Positions 39,501 through 54,500 of a stretch of 64,000 bases of DNA are shown here, in pieces. The notes under the pieces were generated by a model that was not told the origin of the DNA, made no database searches, and worked only from the letters and a program-made list of their open reading frames with translations. The position numbers and the translations under genes were made by a program. Within the stretch, counting starts at the first letter, position 1. Every line of letters begins with the position of its first letter. The stretch is from Phoronis australis (lineage: Eukaryota > Phoronida > Phoronidae): contig NMRA01000107.1 of the NCBI GenBank assembly GCA_002633005.1, positions 601,169-665,168 of the forward strand, in the 5' to 3' direction.

Positions 39501-42500
39501 TCAAATAAAAAAGATCTGCGCTTTAATTCTTTAAAAAGTTTTATATCAAAATATATTATCCTGAATCATTCATGACCATACGTTGGTTGAAGAACACTAG
39601 CGCCCCTGACATTGTCTACATACCTGAAGACTGGATGCGCTTCATGTCTCGTTTGGTAGCTGTCACTTCATCCTCTATCTGTTTCACTCTCTCCTGATCA
39701 GATGGCAGTTGGTTCACAATATCCTGCACTTTGTTTTTGGCATCTGTTGCTTTGTTCTGAGCAATCATTGCCTTGTCTGCAGCATCCTTTGCTTTCTGGT
39801 TCAAATTGGCTGAAAATGAAAGAATTGTGTCTGGGCCATGGTCCACCAATGACCACGGTAGGAGTTGTGTCTGGGCCATGGTCTAGCAATGACCATAGTA
39901 GGAGTTGTGTCTGGGCCACGATCTAGCAATGACCATGGTAGGAGTTGTGACTGGGCCATGGTCTAGCAATGACCATGGTAGGAGTCACATCTGGGTCACG
40001 GTCTAGCAATCACCATGGTAGGAGTTGTGTCCGGGCAACGTTCCAGCAAATATTATAGTCCCCCATGGTTATTACATATGCTACGATTTCATTCCTACAC
40101 AATTACTGTTCATAAAATTCAGAAACAATTTTCATAATTTTAATAGAAAATTTATGATAATAAAATCTAACGATTTAAAAAGCCAATATTACGTAGCAAA
40201 ATATTCACTGTCAGAGATCATTACATGAACAACTATAACGCTAATTTAAATAATTATGCAGTAATGCAAATCATAGAAAATACTGGGAGAGTTTAATAAA
40301 ATAGTTAACAACTTACATTGTGGCAGATTGTCCAGGGATTCCTTGTTCTTTTTCAGTAGAACATTCGTCTCCTTGTTGATATCAGACAGACGATTCAGAG
40401 CCTCATTGTCATCGTCAAGCCTCGTTTTCAATTCTGGGAAGAGTACATACAGCAAATCAATGACAGCCTGGTGGATTTGATTAATCAGGTATAGCCTCAA
40501 AGCCAGAACACTTACTTAGCACTTTGTTAATAAAGGGGATGAAGTGCATAAATATTTGACTGATATACTGTCAATTACTGAACCAAAACCCAATATGCAC
40601 CTCACATGGTGCTACCCTCTATGACTGAAGCCAACTTCATGTGATCAGCTGACATGTCACATGACCAATTATACTCCAGAATAGACCGATATCGCGAACA
40701 AGCAAGTGCATATCCTACAAGAAGTAAGCAATTGGAAGACATGCCTTGCACACACAAGGCTACAGCCACGCTTGACAAAACTGATCCAACATCTCTAATC
40801 ACACCAGGAAGCCTGGTAATCATTGCATGAATAGGGACAATTCCATCTGAACATCTCTCACAATTGCATATTGAGATCAAGTCAACCAATCCTAGTAACC
40901 AACCATTGTTACGACGCCACACGCCCCAACCCAACACATTAGTTTGAGGATTAACACCGATGAGGTAAGTGTTTTATGAAGTTGGCTTAAACAAATGAAT
41001 GAATATTTATATCAACATCTGTCATGAAGAAAACATAGTTTCAGGTTCCCTACAACACGCTCCTCACAGTCACCTAGGCAACCAGCGATTTCACATGACA
41101 CACGACTATAGCACTGATCCAACTCTACTGGACATTGCATTTTGAATTTACAGTAACGTCGCGAGAAGCAGCATTCTCAAGTAAGGTTTAACTTAAGTGA
41201 CAACGTGATTACAGGTCAAAATATGGTAAATGCTTGAAGCATATTCTTCGTATTTCCTGACTATGTAGAGATACGTACTATCAGTTTGGAGTTTTTCAGC
41301 TTCCTCTTTAAGAGCCTCACTACGTTCCTTTGAGTCAGTCGATGAAGATCCAATACCATTTGACTACAAAGACAATATTATGCACTGAAATGTACTCGAG
41401 AGTGAACAAAATTAACAAAATGAAAGTAACCGTAACTACACTGTGTATACATTATCCAGGTCAAGGTTATATTCCAGTGATGGTAAAGAAACTGAACAAA
41501 CCCCGTGGTTTGTAATGGTATTGACGATGAAGAATGATTAGATAACCTTTAGGCACTTAACATCTGTAAATCTCAAACTATTAAGTATCTAAAATGGCAT
41601 GTGCATATCAATTTACTGTACAACAGTGTGATCAGGTATGAATACCACATCATTAATATTAATATTATTACCTATTATAATCAACACTACTAACATTATA
41701 TTCATTATTATTAACGCCATTATCATTGACATGATTATCATTATTGTTGCTATTGTTGCAGCTGGAGCTTGTGAAATGTAAAATACAAATCTGGCAATAA
41801 AACCTATTGAGGTTAACATTTTTCAAAAACAAAAAAATCATACAAGCAAATCACTGCTAATAACAAAAACTACGAATACCTTATCAATGGCGTCATCTGC
41901 AGCTTTGATGGCATCCTCCGAAGCATTCAATGCTTCTCCAATAGATGTCACTATGGTCTCGTAAGCACCAGCAGCTCTGAGTGCCCCGTCGGCTGCATCC
42001 TGAGTGTCGCGGATCAGGTTTTCCAGCTGATTAGCTCGCTGGCTCAGTTGTTTGGCATGCTCTTTTGCCTGCTCCACCAAAGGCCTGACATCATTGTTGG
42101 AAGTCTGTCGCTCGTTGACCGCCTTAATTAAGGTTTCCATAGCGGCATCGAGACGAGATGTTTCGTACTCCGTTTCCTGAGACAAATTGAGGTGGAAAAT
42201 TGTGAATTTTGTGGTTTAATAATGACTTCTGAAGCAAGAAATCACCAATTTCGGCATGAATCAACAGCTTCACTGAAAGGCCGTAATAACAGAACGTGTT
42301 CTTTTTATTGAAAGTTAATGAAATACACGTAACACAACAATGTAATGAGCGTAAGGTCTTACCTCATAAGCCTTCTTAGCATCCTCCAAGTTTTGTGTAG
42401 CGTTCGACACCAGTCTTTTAGCCATGTCCACCAATGCCTGAACTTGAGCGCCTAGTTTCTTAGCATCATCTATAGTTTGCTGAAAGTTTAAACCAATCTC

Positions 42501-45500
42501 ACAACTTACAGAGAAAATTTCCTTTTAGACAACAGGTAAGAAGCATAAAGGCAAATCAGTTTTAAGACTTTAGTGTTAAGGTGATTTGAGGTGGTGAGGG
42601 AGATGAATGCTGATGATTTTGCAAACGGAGACCCCATTAAAAGTCTTCGACTTTTCCCATGAAACTACATGGAAATGAACAGGAAAACTAAAAAGCTGTA
42701 TGAAACAAAAATGAAAAAAATTAGGAAACTGTAACACAGCACTTGCGAGACATCATCTTGAACATTTATATCAAACAAAATTTGGTCACATTATTGATAC
42801 CATTGTATTACAACGAATGTACCTTCTTTTCTTGACAAATTTTACTAATAAGACAATGGTCCCGTGACCCAATCAACAGCTTTCTGCTTTCAGAAAACTT
42901 ACATATTTCTTGAGATAAATTCAAATGTTTTGCAGATAATTGACTGTATGCAGATTTGTTCATAAGGTTCTACAAAACTTTAACCATGAATTAGGCACAT
43001 AGTGTGCTGGTACTAATGAGAGACAATAGGACAGACAACAGTGCCAGGTCACATGGGAGAGGGCTTGAGTTGCCCACTGGCTGTTGAGGGAAACGTTATT
43101 TTACATCAAATGACATTTTCAAGTTGTGTGGGTCCTGAGGGCAGTTAAGAGTTACAAGTCACATGCCTACAGCTGCCCTTGCATTATAAAACCGCTTCAT
43201 ATCATAACTACTAGAAACATTCAAGAGGGTAAATAACAAATAGGGGTGTTGAAGTACAACATGCATAACTCTATCTCTCTCTTACCAATATCGGATGATC
43301 AAGAGTCTTCTCCACCTCAGTCAACGATGAGTTGGACATTTGTATAGATTTCTCAGCGTGCACCTTTATGTCTCTAAGTTTGTCAGCCACATCCGTCACC
43401 TGCTGTTGTATCTCACGTGTTCTGTTCTCGTGATCGTGGGCTTGAGCGCGAAGCTCCTTGACACGGCGTAAAACTGGTTGGAAAAATAACCACGTTCGAA
43501 ACTAGTCAGTTACTTCCCACAAAATGCCATTTTTTGATTCGTCAAAAGTTAATTACAAAGCTACAAATTACGACTGTAGCCAAATATTGCTTCCTGACAA
43601 CTGTGTTCATAAACTACGCTACTAACGAGCTGAAATTAAAATGTTATTTTTGTTGAGAAATTACACACAGAGAAATTCCCTCTCTGTCTATCAGTTAGAG
43701 TCCCTAAAGTGGGGAGCAGTAACAGCAATACTAAGTTAGAAAATGCAACAAAGAACTTAACAGTACTTTGACTGTTCAATAAAGATTTACTTTCAACCTT
43801 CTCATTATATTAGTGTACACTGCACATAAAATCAACAGCATTAATAATAAACATCTACAACATTATACACTGTACATAAAATCAACAGCATTAATAACAA
43901 ACATCTACAACATTATACACTGTACATAAAATCAACAGCATTAATAATGAACATCTACAACATTATACACTGTACATAAAATCAACAGCATTAATAATGA
44001 ACATCTACAACATTATACACTGTACATAAAATCAACAGCATTAATAATGAACATCTACAACATTACAATAATCTTCACAGATCTCTCCACTTCTCCCCAG
44101 AAATTATGAATGCTTTGCAACCCACGTGTTGGCACCTTATGCTCATCTACTGATTAGAAAAACTAAAAACATACGATCGAGGGAGTCCTGCAGTTCCTGT
44201 TTGTTGACACCTTCCTGTCCTGTGAAGTCGCGACGTTCAAGCTCATTGTAGAGTTGCCTAGCCTTCTCAATCAGCACATCTCGGTCCAGTACTTGAGCAC
44301 GGCTCTGTATGTTGTTCAGAATACCTGAGATGAACTGGACTGTCTCTGCAACCAACCATGAAGACAGTCAGACACACAAAACAGGAAACTCATCAACAGG
44401 GATGTGGACGTAAGCAGCTTGCCACCATGTTTGGTGGGCAAAACAGTCACGGTATATTGGAGATAATAAACATCCAATCATTTTTAAGGAAAATGCAGTA
44501 ACAGATAACCTGAGGCCAGTATTACATGGCTGGTCAAAAGGCAAAATTTGTAGCATGCCATCATCAATTTAATCAACAGCCACAACAGGGTAATAATGAT
44601 AACAATAACAATAATAATTAGTGAATAATCCAAGTGCTATATATAGAGCTCAAAGCAAGTTATAAAATCCACAATACTAATACACATTGTCAAAGGAACG
44701 CAGCGTTATGCCTTTAAATTTTTTTCTTTTATTCACAAAGAGTGTTGACTTTTGCTTGCCCCTTTTCATCTTTTGAAAGGAAGCCATTCCTTAATATTTC
44801 CAACAGTGACAAGCATCAATCTGTCTACAGACCACATTGCAGCATATAGACTGATCTCTTCGCCTTCTTCACAAGGAGCTTTGTGGTAAAACTTTAAAAC
44901 CACATGGACAAGGAAATTCAAATGCTTCCTTTCACAACCAGCAAAGGATGTTAAAATCAGGTGACACTAATTTTTCTTCGTCACAAAGATTGTAAAAAAT
45001 CTCATAGAGGAAAGGGTTGAAGTCATGGAAACTGACAGCAAACTCCTGTGAGTGTTAGAGCTTGTCCATTACACTTGCATAACCAGTGCTTTAGTTACTG
45101 CACAACAAACCACCATCATTGATTCTGCAGTTAACTCACTCTGTCCTACTTCAAGAAGTTGGTTAGGAGCAGCAAAACCTACTATTCAGAGCTTTGCACA
45201 CTCCAGTAAATGCAAAATTGAGTGATGAAGATGTCAACAACAGGCAACAGTCGAATTACATGAAACCTTATTCTAAAATATTTAAACAGTTCACACTGTG
45301 AGTACAATACATACTATTGACCAGCTGACCAGCTGTCTTCAAGTTCCCATCAACTTCAGTCGTCATTTGCTTCACAGTGTCTATCTCTTGGAGCAACACT
45401 TCAGATTCATGTAAAGCTTCTTCAGACTGAAACGAGTGAAGTCATAATCATGTAACTATATAAACCAGTCTGTCCTCAATTCACAGTCTAACACGCATTT

Positions 45501-48500
45501 ACTGAGGATCAGACAGCAAAAAGTAGATTCCTCATTATATTCAATTATCAAGAGTTGAAAACTAGAGCCAACTACACCCGAATATAGATAATACGATTTT
45601 GTTTGTCACATTAAATACGAGTGCACAGCTGTAAATGCATCATTGCCACTCCAGTTGTTCTTCTGAGTTTGGTAGAATCCTTATTTCTTAAACAGAATCT
45701 GTACTTTCTGTTGAACTAATTCAAACAGTTATGAATGCACATCTGTCACCAAGTCCATGCTATCAGTATTACTCCGCCTTCACTCTTAGTCAAACTTCAA
45801 GGTTATGTCGGACCCTGGAAAAATGTCAAATTTGGCCAACTGCGGAACATTATATCTCAGAAGTGGCTGAATGGATTCACGTTCAGACATTATGCGTTAT
45901 GCACTGTTTTCCAAAACGTTCTAAGGGGTTGTTTTCAAAATGTCCCACATTTGCACCAGGGACTAACAAAAACAAAACATAGGACTCTTGTGACAAGATT
46001 TTTGAGATTTTAACTTTAACATTATCATACCAAATTTGGTCATGTGATTGGTCCTGTTGTTTTGGTACGAATGTACCTTTCATTTTCTAAATTTTACCAA
46101 AAAATCATGGTCGCACGAGCTACCTAATGGCAGATCGGTATAAAGTCATCAATTTAATAAGTCTATGGAATTTCTCCTCTCAGAAATCTTTTACTGTTGC
46201 CGACTTAAATCCTATAGCTTTGTGTATATTTGGCTAACTTTACAGACTCTACAATATGGTCCTACAAACCTCCAGTTTATGACTCTAGATGTCTGCACAT
46301 GTCTTAATACACCAGTCTACGTTCATACAACAGGCCCATGTCTGTACAATTACCTTTCTTTGCACTTCTCTTGCGTAATTCTGGGTATCTTTCAATTCGT
46401 TGGTGAGAGGTAAAATCTTGATAGGTTGGACAGAGGTAAGAAGACTGTCAACTTGAGGCTGTAGACAAGACAGGTAATGAGCATTATACACTACTTCTAC
46501 TTAAATAAAGTGTACTTAAAAACAGAAATAGCTCTAAATAGGAAATGTTAATCTTCATCAGGGCTCAAGAATAAGAGTGGAAAAAGTAAAATGTGAGTAG
46601 AAAATGATCTCAAACGTATCACTTGTATGGGTGACGAGTGATGGTTTTTCTTTTTTCTTTGGTTACCACAATTTAAGAGACCAAATCCGGAAACAGAAGT
46701 GTAGAAAATTGTCACTTGTATTTTCAAGCAGAAATTTTTGTCTGCGTCGAGCGCCGTGTATATTTGGCAGTGTAAACAAGATCAAGCTAACAGCAAGAAT
46801 AAAAGAATGAATAGCGAATTTGGGTTGAGTGGTAGGATCCACTAGGGTTAGAAGGACACGAGGATAAACATAGACGAGAGAACTACCTCATGGACAATAC
46901 ACAGGCTCCACCTTTTGGAGAATTACTTTCTCAACAGATGGAGTATTATTTTCCCATAAATAACAAATCAGCAGCATAGCACTTTAGTCTTCACATTACA
47001 TAGGTAAGTACTGGTCAACATGGCAAATATCCCTACGGCCTGTTACTGTTAAGTCATTTCCATCCCACAAGTATGTACCTTCAGTGTGAACAAGGTAGTG
47101 TTGATTTTCTGAAGACGATCATAAGTCTCTTTACTAATGGAGACTTCTAGCAGGTTTTCAATAGCGTCAATAATGCCTGGTTGAAGCTTTTCAATGTCGT
47201 CCAACAACAGGTGGATACAGCTGTCACACTCTGTATAATTAATTAATTAAACAATATTATAATGGTTTATCAATAATACAATAACAAGAACTACACCTAT
47301 GTTGACTAAAAAGTGCATTTCAAAAGATCTTTGCTCTCACTCAACCTATAGAATGTTATAATTATATCACTTCAGTCTTGCAATTGGTGATGTGGCAAAT
47401 TTGAAGTAAGACACATGAAATATAAGTGTATTGTTGCAAATACTGAAAAATGAGAGTAGACATAACATATATCTGATTTCAATATCCGCAATAAGACACG
47501 TGTAACAACTGTTTATAATCTGTGTATGAATAAGACATTAAAATAACACATGCCTTATTTCAACATTTCCAACATTTGATGTGTACTCCACGTGCTATAT
47601 AGCAGATATTAAAACAACTGATGTAAGCCTCAATTTTCTGATTTTAACATCAGCAATAAAGGATCTGCACCACACAGGCCACTATGGGATTTTGGAACAT
47701 TCAGCTAATTGAACATAGTACCCTTCAATTAAAAAAAAAACAAATATAAAGATTAGTGAGAAATAAATTGGAAGATAATGGTCTTGAGTTGGTGTGATTT
47801 CACTGGCGAATTTATCTGGTAATACCAGTGCTTGACAGCATTAACTGTGCGCCTCCTTAGAATCCTGACATACAACTTAAAAGAACTGTCTTGCTTCATT
47901 TTTAAGACTGCAGTCATTTATATCAATGAAAGCATGCATTTACATATAAGACATCACATATAATGGCAGTGTATTTCAGGGCATTGAGACATCAAGTGAG
48001 AACTCATAAGATAATTTCCCAAACATGTCAACGGGCTCAGGGTCTTTATACACAGTTTATCAACAGGCAGTTGTACTTACGGCGACACCCTTGCTCAGGG
48101 ATGAGAACCCATCGATCTTCACACATGTCGCATTTGTCTCCTGTCACCCCCTGCAGACATTGGCATCTTCCAGTCACAGGGTCACAGGTCGTGGCACCCT
48201 CCTCAGCGCAGTCACATTCTGAACAGAACAACAACGACAGAAGAATAAAAACAGAACTGCTCTGCACATACCTAAATAGCAGTCTTGACTTGAGTGCCAA
48301 CTGGAAAATAAACTATTCATCTGAAGTCTCACAGGTACTCATAGTTGTACAGTACTCTAAGTTTTCACAAAAACTGCACCCCATGTGCAAAAATTCTAAC
48401 ATTAAGGTCTCATTGACGGCAACCTAGAAAGAGGTGGGATTTCTTAACAGAAGAACTTCCAATAGGTTAGATATTTCAGATCTCCTGCTATCACTAAAAC

Positions 48501-51500
48501 TGGATCGATAATCCTGCTCTGGATTTAAAATATCACACAGGGTTCAAAAACAGAAACATTTAACAGCCAGTCTCTGATGGTTAGTACTTGAATACACAAG
48601 TTTGACTGCATGTGTCACTCGACAAGCTGTACACAACATTGTTTCCAGTCAGCACTAGTTCCTGTCGATTTAACCGAATTGCCGTTGTTTAGGAAGGGAT
48701 TTAATAATACTGCCAAGGTAAGCATTCTAACAAATAGCTTGATATTGATGAACAAGTCAAACAGCAGGAGATACTACCACAAAACCAAAGAGTACAGCCA
48801 CCCTCCACCGGGGGGGGGGGGGGGGGGGGGGNCTTACTCTGACAGCCACCAGGACCATAGTTGAAGTAGCCGTTGAGACATTGGTCACACCTCCTGCCAG
48901 TTGTACCAGGCTGACACTGACACTGACCAGTGGCCAGATCACAGTTGGATGACAGAGCAGCAGAGGCACAGTCACAGTCATAACAACCCTGAGCAGAATT
49001 AAAGCCATACGTGCCAGGCTGAAAATAATAAATAACGTAATGAGTGACAGTAGAATTTAAAGACACTTTCCTTTTAACTAGATTCCCACAACACAAACTA
49101 CAACTTCAATTACTCAAGTCTCCATGCAGTAACAGAAAAATCAAACTTTCTGTCCACAGACAAAAACCATTTAGAGGATCTGTAAATGAATATGCTCAGT
49201 TGTGCCACAGTCAGCCGAGCCTACAAACACTGGACTACATCTGGTCATCACAAATCCCATAACACCTGTTTTAGAAACACTGACCCAACATCTTCTACAC
49301 CACGTCCATCTGGTTTACTATAGCAAAAACAGTTAGCCTATACCACAGTACCAAGTGTGTACTATCATGATGATCACTACCCAACTCGTACACCAACACA
49401 GCCAAAGACAATCTTCCATACAATACACTACGTCAGGTGTGTAACAGTGAACATCTATTGAGCCTGCATTATCTACCCAGACTACACTATAAGTTGAGCG
49501 CGGTGGACAATATCAGATTTACTTACGGCACACTGGTCACACAGGGGGCCGACAACATTACGCTTGCATACACATTGTCCTGTCTGCCGGTTACAGAAAT
49601 CAGAGCCCACCTTGTCACACAGACATTCTGCCAAAAGAAGAAATTTAAGGATAACGGGCAAGATAGAGAGTGAAAAAACAATGATGTCATCAGCGACCAC
49701 AAGGGCGCAGTCTTGATGCACATGAGCCCCTAACTCACCATCAACTTAAACCATGACTCAAAAGTGCTATTCTATAAATGTTGAGGAGACAGTGTGTCCT
49801 AGTGAGATAAGTGTTCACTTCCTCAATTTACTCAAGGTCGTGCGTTTGAGTCCGTCTGGAACACACTGCTAGACTCTTGAGTCAGGTCTCTGCAGCAGCT
49901 ACTCAGCTCGGGTTCTAACTATACATAGACAAAGTATAAAAATGGTTTCAGGTGATCAGTGCAATGGCTGCACCTGAGCGGCCTGCAATTATTTAATTAT
50001 ATTCTACAACTGTGGACCATTTACACCAAACAGAATGCTAAAGCTAACAAGGTCAATTTTTTCATACACAGTTCACATAAGAAATAATGAGACAAAATGA
50101 CCCAGAATTGCCCCATCATAACAGCTGAATGCAAGCGGAGCTCACATTCAGGGTAGCTGGAATGAGCTAAAATCAGGATATTGACCTGCTGTGATGTGCA
50201 AGTCGTATTTTGTCTGATTGATTTTCGTTTGTACTGCATGCGTATAGTAAAATATTTCTCATTCCTTTGCCAAACTTCAAATACCTTCACAATCCTTCCT
50301 GTTGACGGCGTCACCATAGTACCATTCAGCACACCGTTCACAGTTGAAGCCAGCTGTGTTATTGGCACAGTCTACGCACTCTCCAAGGTCACTGCAGGAC
50401 ACTGCGTTACCATTACACTGGCAAGGCTGACACTTTTCGCCAATTCTCAGAGGATCTCCCCAAAAGCCGACGGAACATTCATCGCAAAAGGCACCACTGT
50501 AGCCCGGCAGACAGTCACATTGGATGACTTGGCCTCCAACTACCGTGCAACCAGAGGCAAAGCTGGAACAGAATTATATGAGAGGTACTTGATCAGCAGC
50601 AGTACAAACAGAAATAAAGCTGGGGCATTAGTGGAACATGAGAGGCACCAGACAAATATCAGTACAACCAGAGGCAAAGGTGAGACAGTCAGGAACAAAG
50701 GAGCACAATGCTGTACAGCGATATCAAATTTAGGTTTACTCAGAGCATCTCAACGTGAACAAAACAACAAAACTATTAATAAATTTATTGCTGATGCTAA
50801 AGCATCATCACATAGTCTTGGCACCAGTGCTGTAGTGGGGTGTAGGCGCATGTAGGCGCAGCCAACCACCTTTTGGCATCTGAACGTAGTGCCTACGCAC
50901 CATAACTTACATTCAGTGCTCAAGGTGATGCGGTGGGCTCTGGGCGAATACTTACCTCTTATTTTACCACGACTACAGCAGTGATCGACACACCTAACAT
51001 TTACAGGGTGTAGTTCATGCGCTGTTTTATAACCCTGTTATTTGCCTATGTCTATACTCACTGATGACCCAGCATTCCCAGCAACAAAACAGACCGTTTT
51101 ACTTGTCAACTGAGTATATAATATATTGACAAAAATATTAACAAACGTTATGCTGTTTTTTAAACCTTGTACTGCTTCATGATTGGACACTGAGTTTAAG
51201 AAATATAACGAATTCAATCTATGTGAAATCCGTTCAACAACTGATTAAGAATGCTTCAAAAGAAACACTCGAAAGAAACTTCACATGCCCAGATATGCTT
51301 TATGTGCTGACATCCATCACTGTCAACCACTTTGCATTATAAATAATATATTACAAACAACAGTGTTGCATTTGGTGACCTGTGGCTTGCCAATATGACT
51401 TCAGACTGTGTTTGGCAATCTGGGAAAATACGAAGTCACCGTGTGAAGTTGCTACGAGCATTAAAGTCAATAGAAAGTAAACAGATGGTAGTCGGCATTG

Positions 51501-54500
51501 TTCGTCAAAAATCAGGGGAGGTCGCACCATGCAACATATACCCCTAGATTTTGTAAATAATGCTGACAGTCGCACATTTTTTTCTTGTTTTGGTCGGTGA
51601 TCTCCGACGTCAATTTGGCGACCTCAGATTTCATTTGGCAACCTGGCATTTTCGGGAAGTCCCAGTTGGCATTAAGTGAAGCATCGAGCACTAAATAATA
51701 AAGATGTGGCACTTACTTGTTGCCTGGAGCAGCGATGGGACATTCACAGATGTTGCAGACTCCTGTAGTAGCGTCGCCATAGTAACCAGGTAAACACTCG
51801 TCACATTTGTGACCCTTAGTGCCATCACGACATGCCTGCAAGCAAAAATCAAAATGTAAGAGATGACCAGAAACAAATGTTCAGTTGAAGACGGCCCTGA
51901 CTAAAAAAATGAAATTATTGTTTAGTACAAAATACAAGTGATACAATAACACAAAAGGTCACAAAAGTAAAAAAATTACACACACATAGGTGAAAAGTTT
52001 CACATCACTTACTTAATAAATATATGTGAGATGTAACACATCACTTATATAAATAAGTGAGACATTGTACATCCCTTACTTAACACATGTAAGTGAGGCT
52101 GACATATCACTCCTTAGTACTTAAAAACTTTCCCTTTTTATTTCACTTTTACAGTGTTCACATGTTGGTAAAACAATCTTTAACCAGCTTAACAGACGGA
52201 AGTTTCTCTTTAATAATATCTCTGGTCACATGAAAGATGCTAGACTCTTCACACGCGCCCAGAAAGATACTGCTTAGAAACAACACCACATGTAGCACAA
52301 GCCAAAAGTAATCGGATAAAATATAAATCCGTTTGCACCAAAAACGATTGGCAATAATTATAATACGAAAAAATCCTAATTACAAAATAGCTTTGCCATT
52401 ATACTAAATTTCCTTTTTATTCTTGGTCATGAAGAAAAACTAAATATGACAATGACTTTGACTTCTGCACAGCCACCATGAAGGGGGAACTCCATGTAAT
52501 TTTGTACGTTTTTTTGGCATCTACTGTATTGGCATCTGCTGTATTGGCATCTAGTTGTATTGACATCAACTCTATTGGCATCTACTGAATTTAGGAGCAC
52601 CACCAGAACAGCCAGCTGTTTAACCACTTGTTTAAGTGGCTTCCCAACAGTGTTTTTCATGTGGCTGGCTACAGGAAAGGCTGAGTAGTCCTGTACTGTG
52701 CCAGTAGTTGAATGGTGAATAAGGCTGAGTGAAGTACTTACGATACACTCGCCAGTCTCAGGGTCACATGTGTCAGCATGTCCGTTACATTCACAAGGTG
52801 TACACACACCCAGGTATGGACCAGATTTGAGTCGATAGTAACCATCAGCACACTCCTAGAAATACATAGATACAAACAGAATATAAAAGCTAAACATTGT
52901 ATTTCACATAAGAGCCATCCACACGCAGACTTACACCAGAACAGGTTACTCCTGGAACGAGTTGTCACTTGGTTTGGAGGCTGTGTGGACGCTACTTAAA
53001 CTAGCACAACTTACCCACTTGTGATAGATTACTCCACCTTAAGGTAAGGCAACTTGTTCTAGGGTAACTAATTCTGCTGTGGCCCCAAACTGGGGGCAAG
53101 GCGGAGAAATTATCGGCCGGAATTTATATAAAGACGGGTCTTGTTTTGTGGCCCGTATTCGCATCAGCTGTTCATTGTCATGCACAGTTGCAACAACTTC
53201 AGCCTTACCCTAGTTATTGGATACATGTGTGCGTGGACGCTCCACATAAAAGTAGGATAACTTACACTCGTTCAAGTTGTTCTAAGGTGGGCTTTGTGTG
53301 GACGGGATTAAAGAAAACGAGTCCAGATAAGTTACTCGCTTCTCAGCATCATCAAGATGAATGGAGAACAGATGATTTTCGACAAAATGAGCTTTGACCA
53401 GGTTACAATGCGTGCAACCCCAAAATCTGAGAATAATTTTAGATAATCTCAACGATTACAGTAAATCTTGAGCTTTTTAGAAATGTTAAAAGGAGTTAGG
53501 TTTTGAAGGCTACCTGGACACAGCAAAAATCAGAAATGACACAATTGCTCTGACGCAACTAAGACTATCAGGCTAAGCATTGAAAAGGGCGCGAACATGA
53601 CGCACCAAGAGAACAGAGGTATTGTGAGTTATGCTCGACTGGAGAAATAGTCAAAATGTCTTTTCCTTCTTCTTAACTTCTCTGTTTATAAAAACCTTAG
53701 AGAGAAATGTTTGACATCCGTTTCGTGAGATTACCTAGATCCGTTATATTTAGATGGTAGGAATGATGAGTACGTAAAAATGTTGGATAGATACTTGTTT
53801 AGCTTTTAAGATAAGACGACAAAGGCTCTAAGTACTTCATGTATATTGAACATGTATGGGCCTGTGGTCGAATGATGCCAGAATAAATCTTTTGCTACAT
53901 CAACAGAATGGCAGCAGGTTGTCATGACTTATCCAATGACACCATCACTAGTGTTCCATGCTATTCAGACAATATTTACACATCTACACTCAACACAAAG
54001 TCTTAGAATGACTTCAGCCACTTTATGCCACAGTGTGACTCTCCACCTGAAACGGGTATTACCCTCACTCACCTCACCCACCTCAACCAGGTATTACCCT
54101 CTCACCTCACCCACCTCAAACAGGTATTACCCTCACTCACCTCGCAGGAAGACCCTTTGTAGTTACGTGGACACAGACACTGCTCAACATTAAGGGCTAC
54201 GTCACCGGCACCATTAAGACTAGCTGCATCCAGGATGACATCACTGATTCTGTGGGGCAAACACGTCATCGGTTACTAAACATGAAGCAACATCAAATGC
54301 CTTATTTCCTTTATGAATATCAGAAATACGCCACCATCTATGTTATCTCGCACATCTCGAATTAATTCAACAATGTTTCTAATTTCTTGACATTGCTTTC
54401 TTGGCATTAACGTACAGCAAAAAAGCTCAATAAAAGTTTATAGACCAAAAAGAGTCAAGAGTACCAAGGAATGATCCAACACATTATGTAAATGAATAAG

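Noticed and set aside
47963-48427. 154-codon plus-strand frame
   Set aside because: Covers laminin exon 21 in antisense; no independent support.
50181-50855. 224-codon plus-strand frame
   Set aside because: It is antisense to laminin exon 18, whose minus-strand LE cysteine pattern and splice sites are clear.
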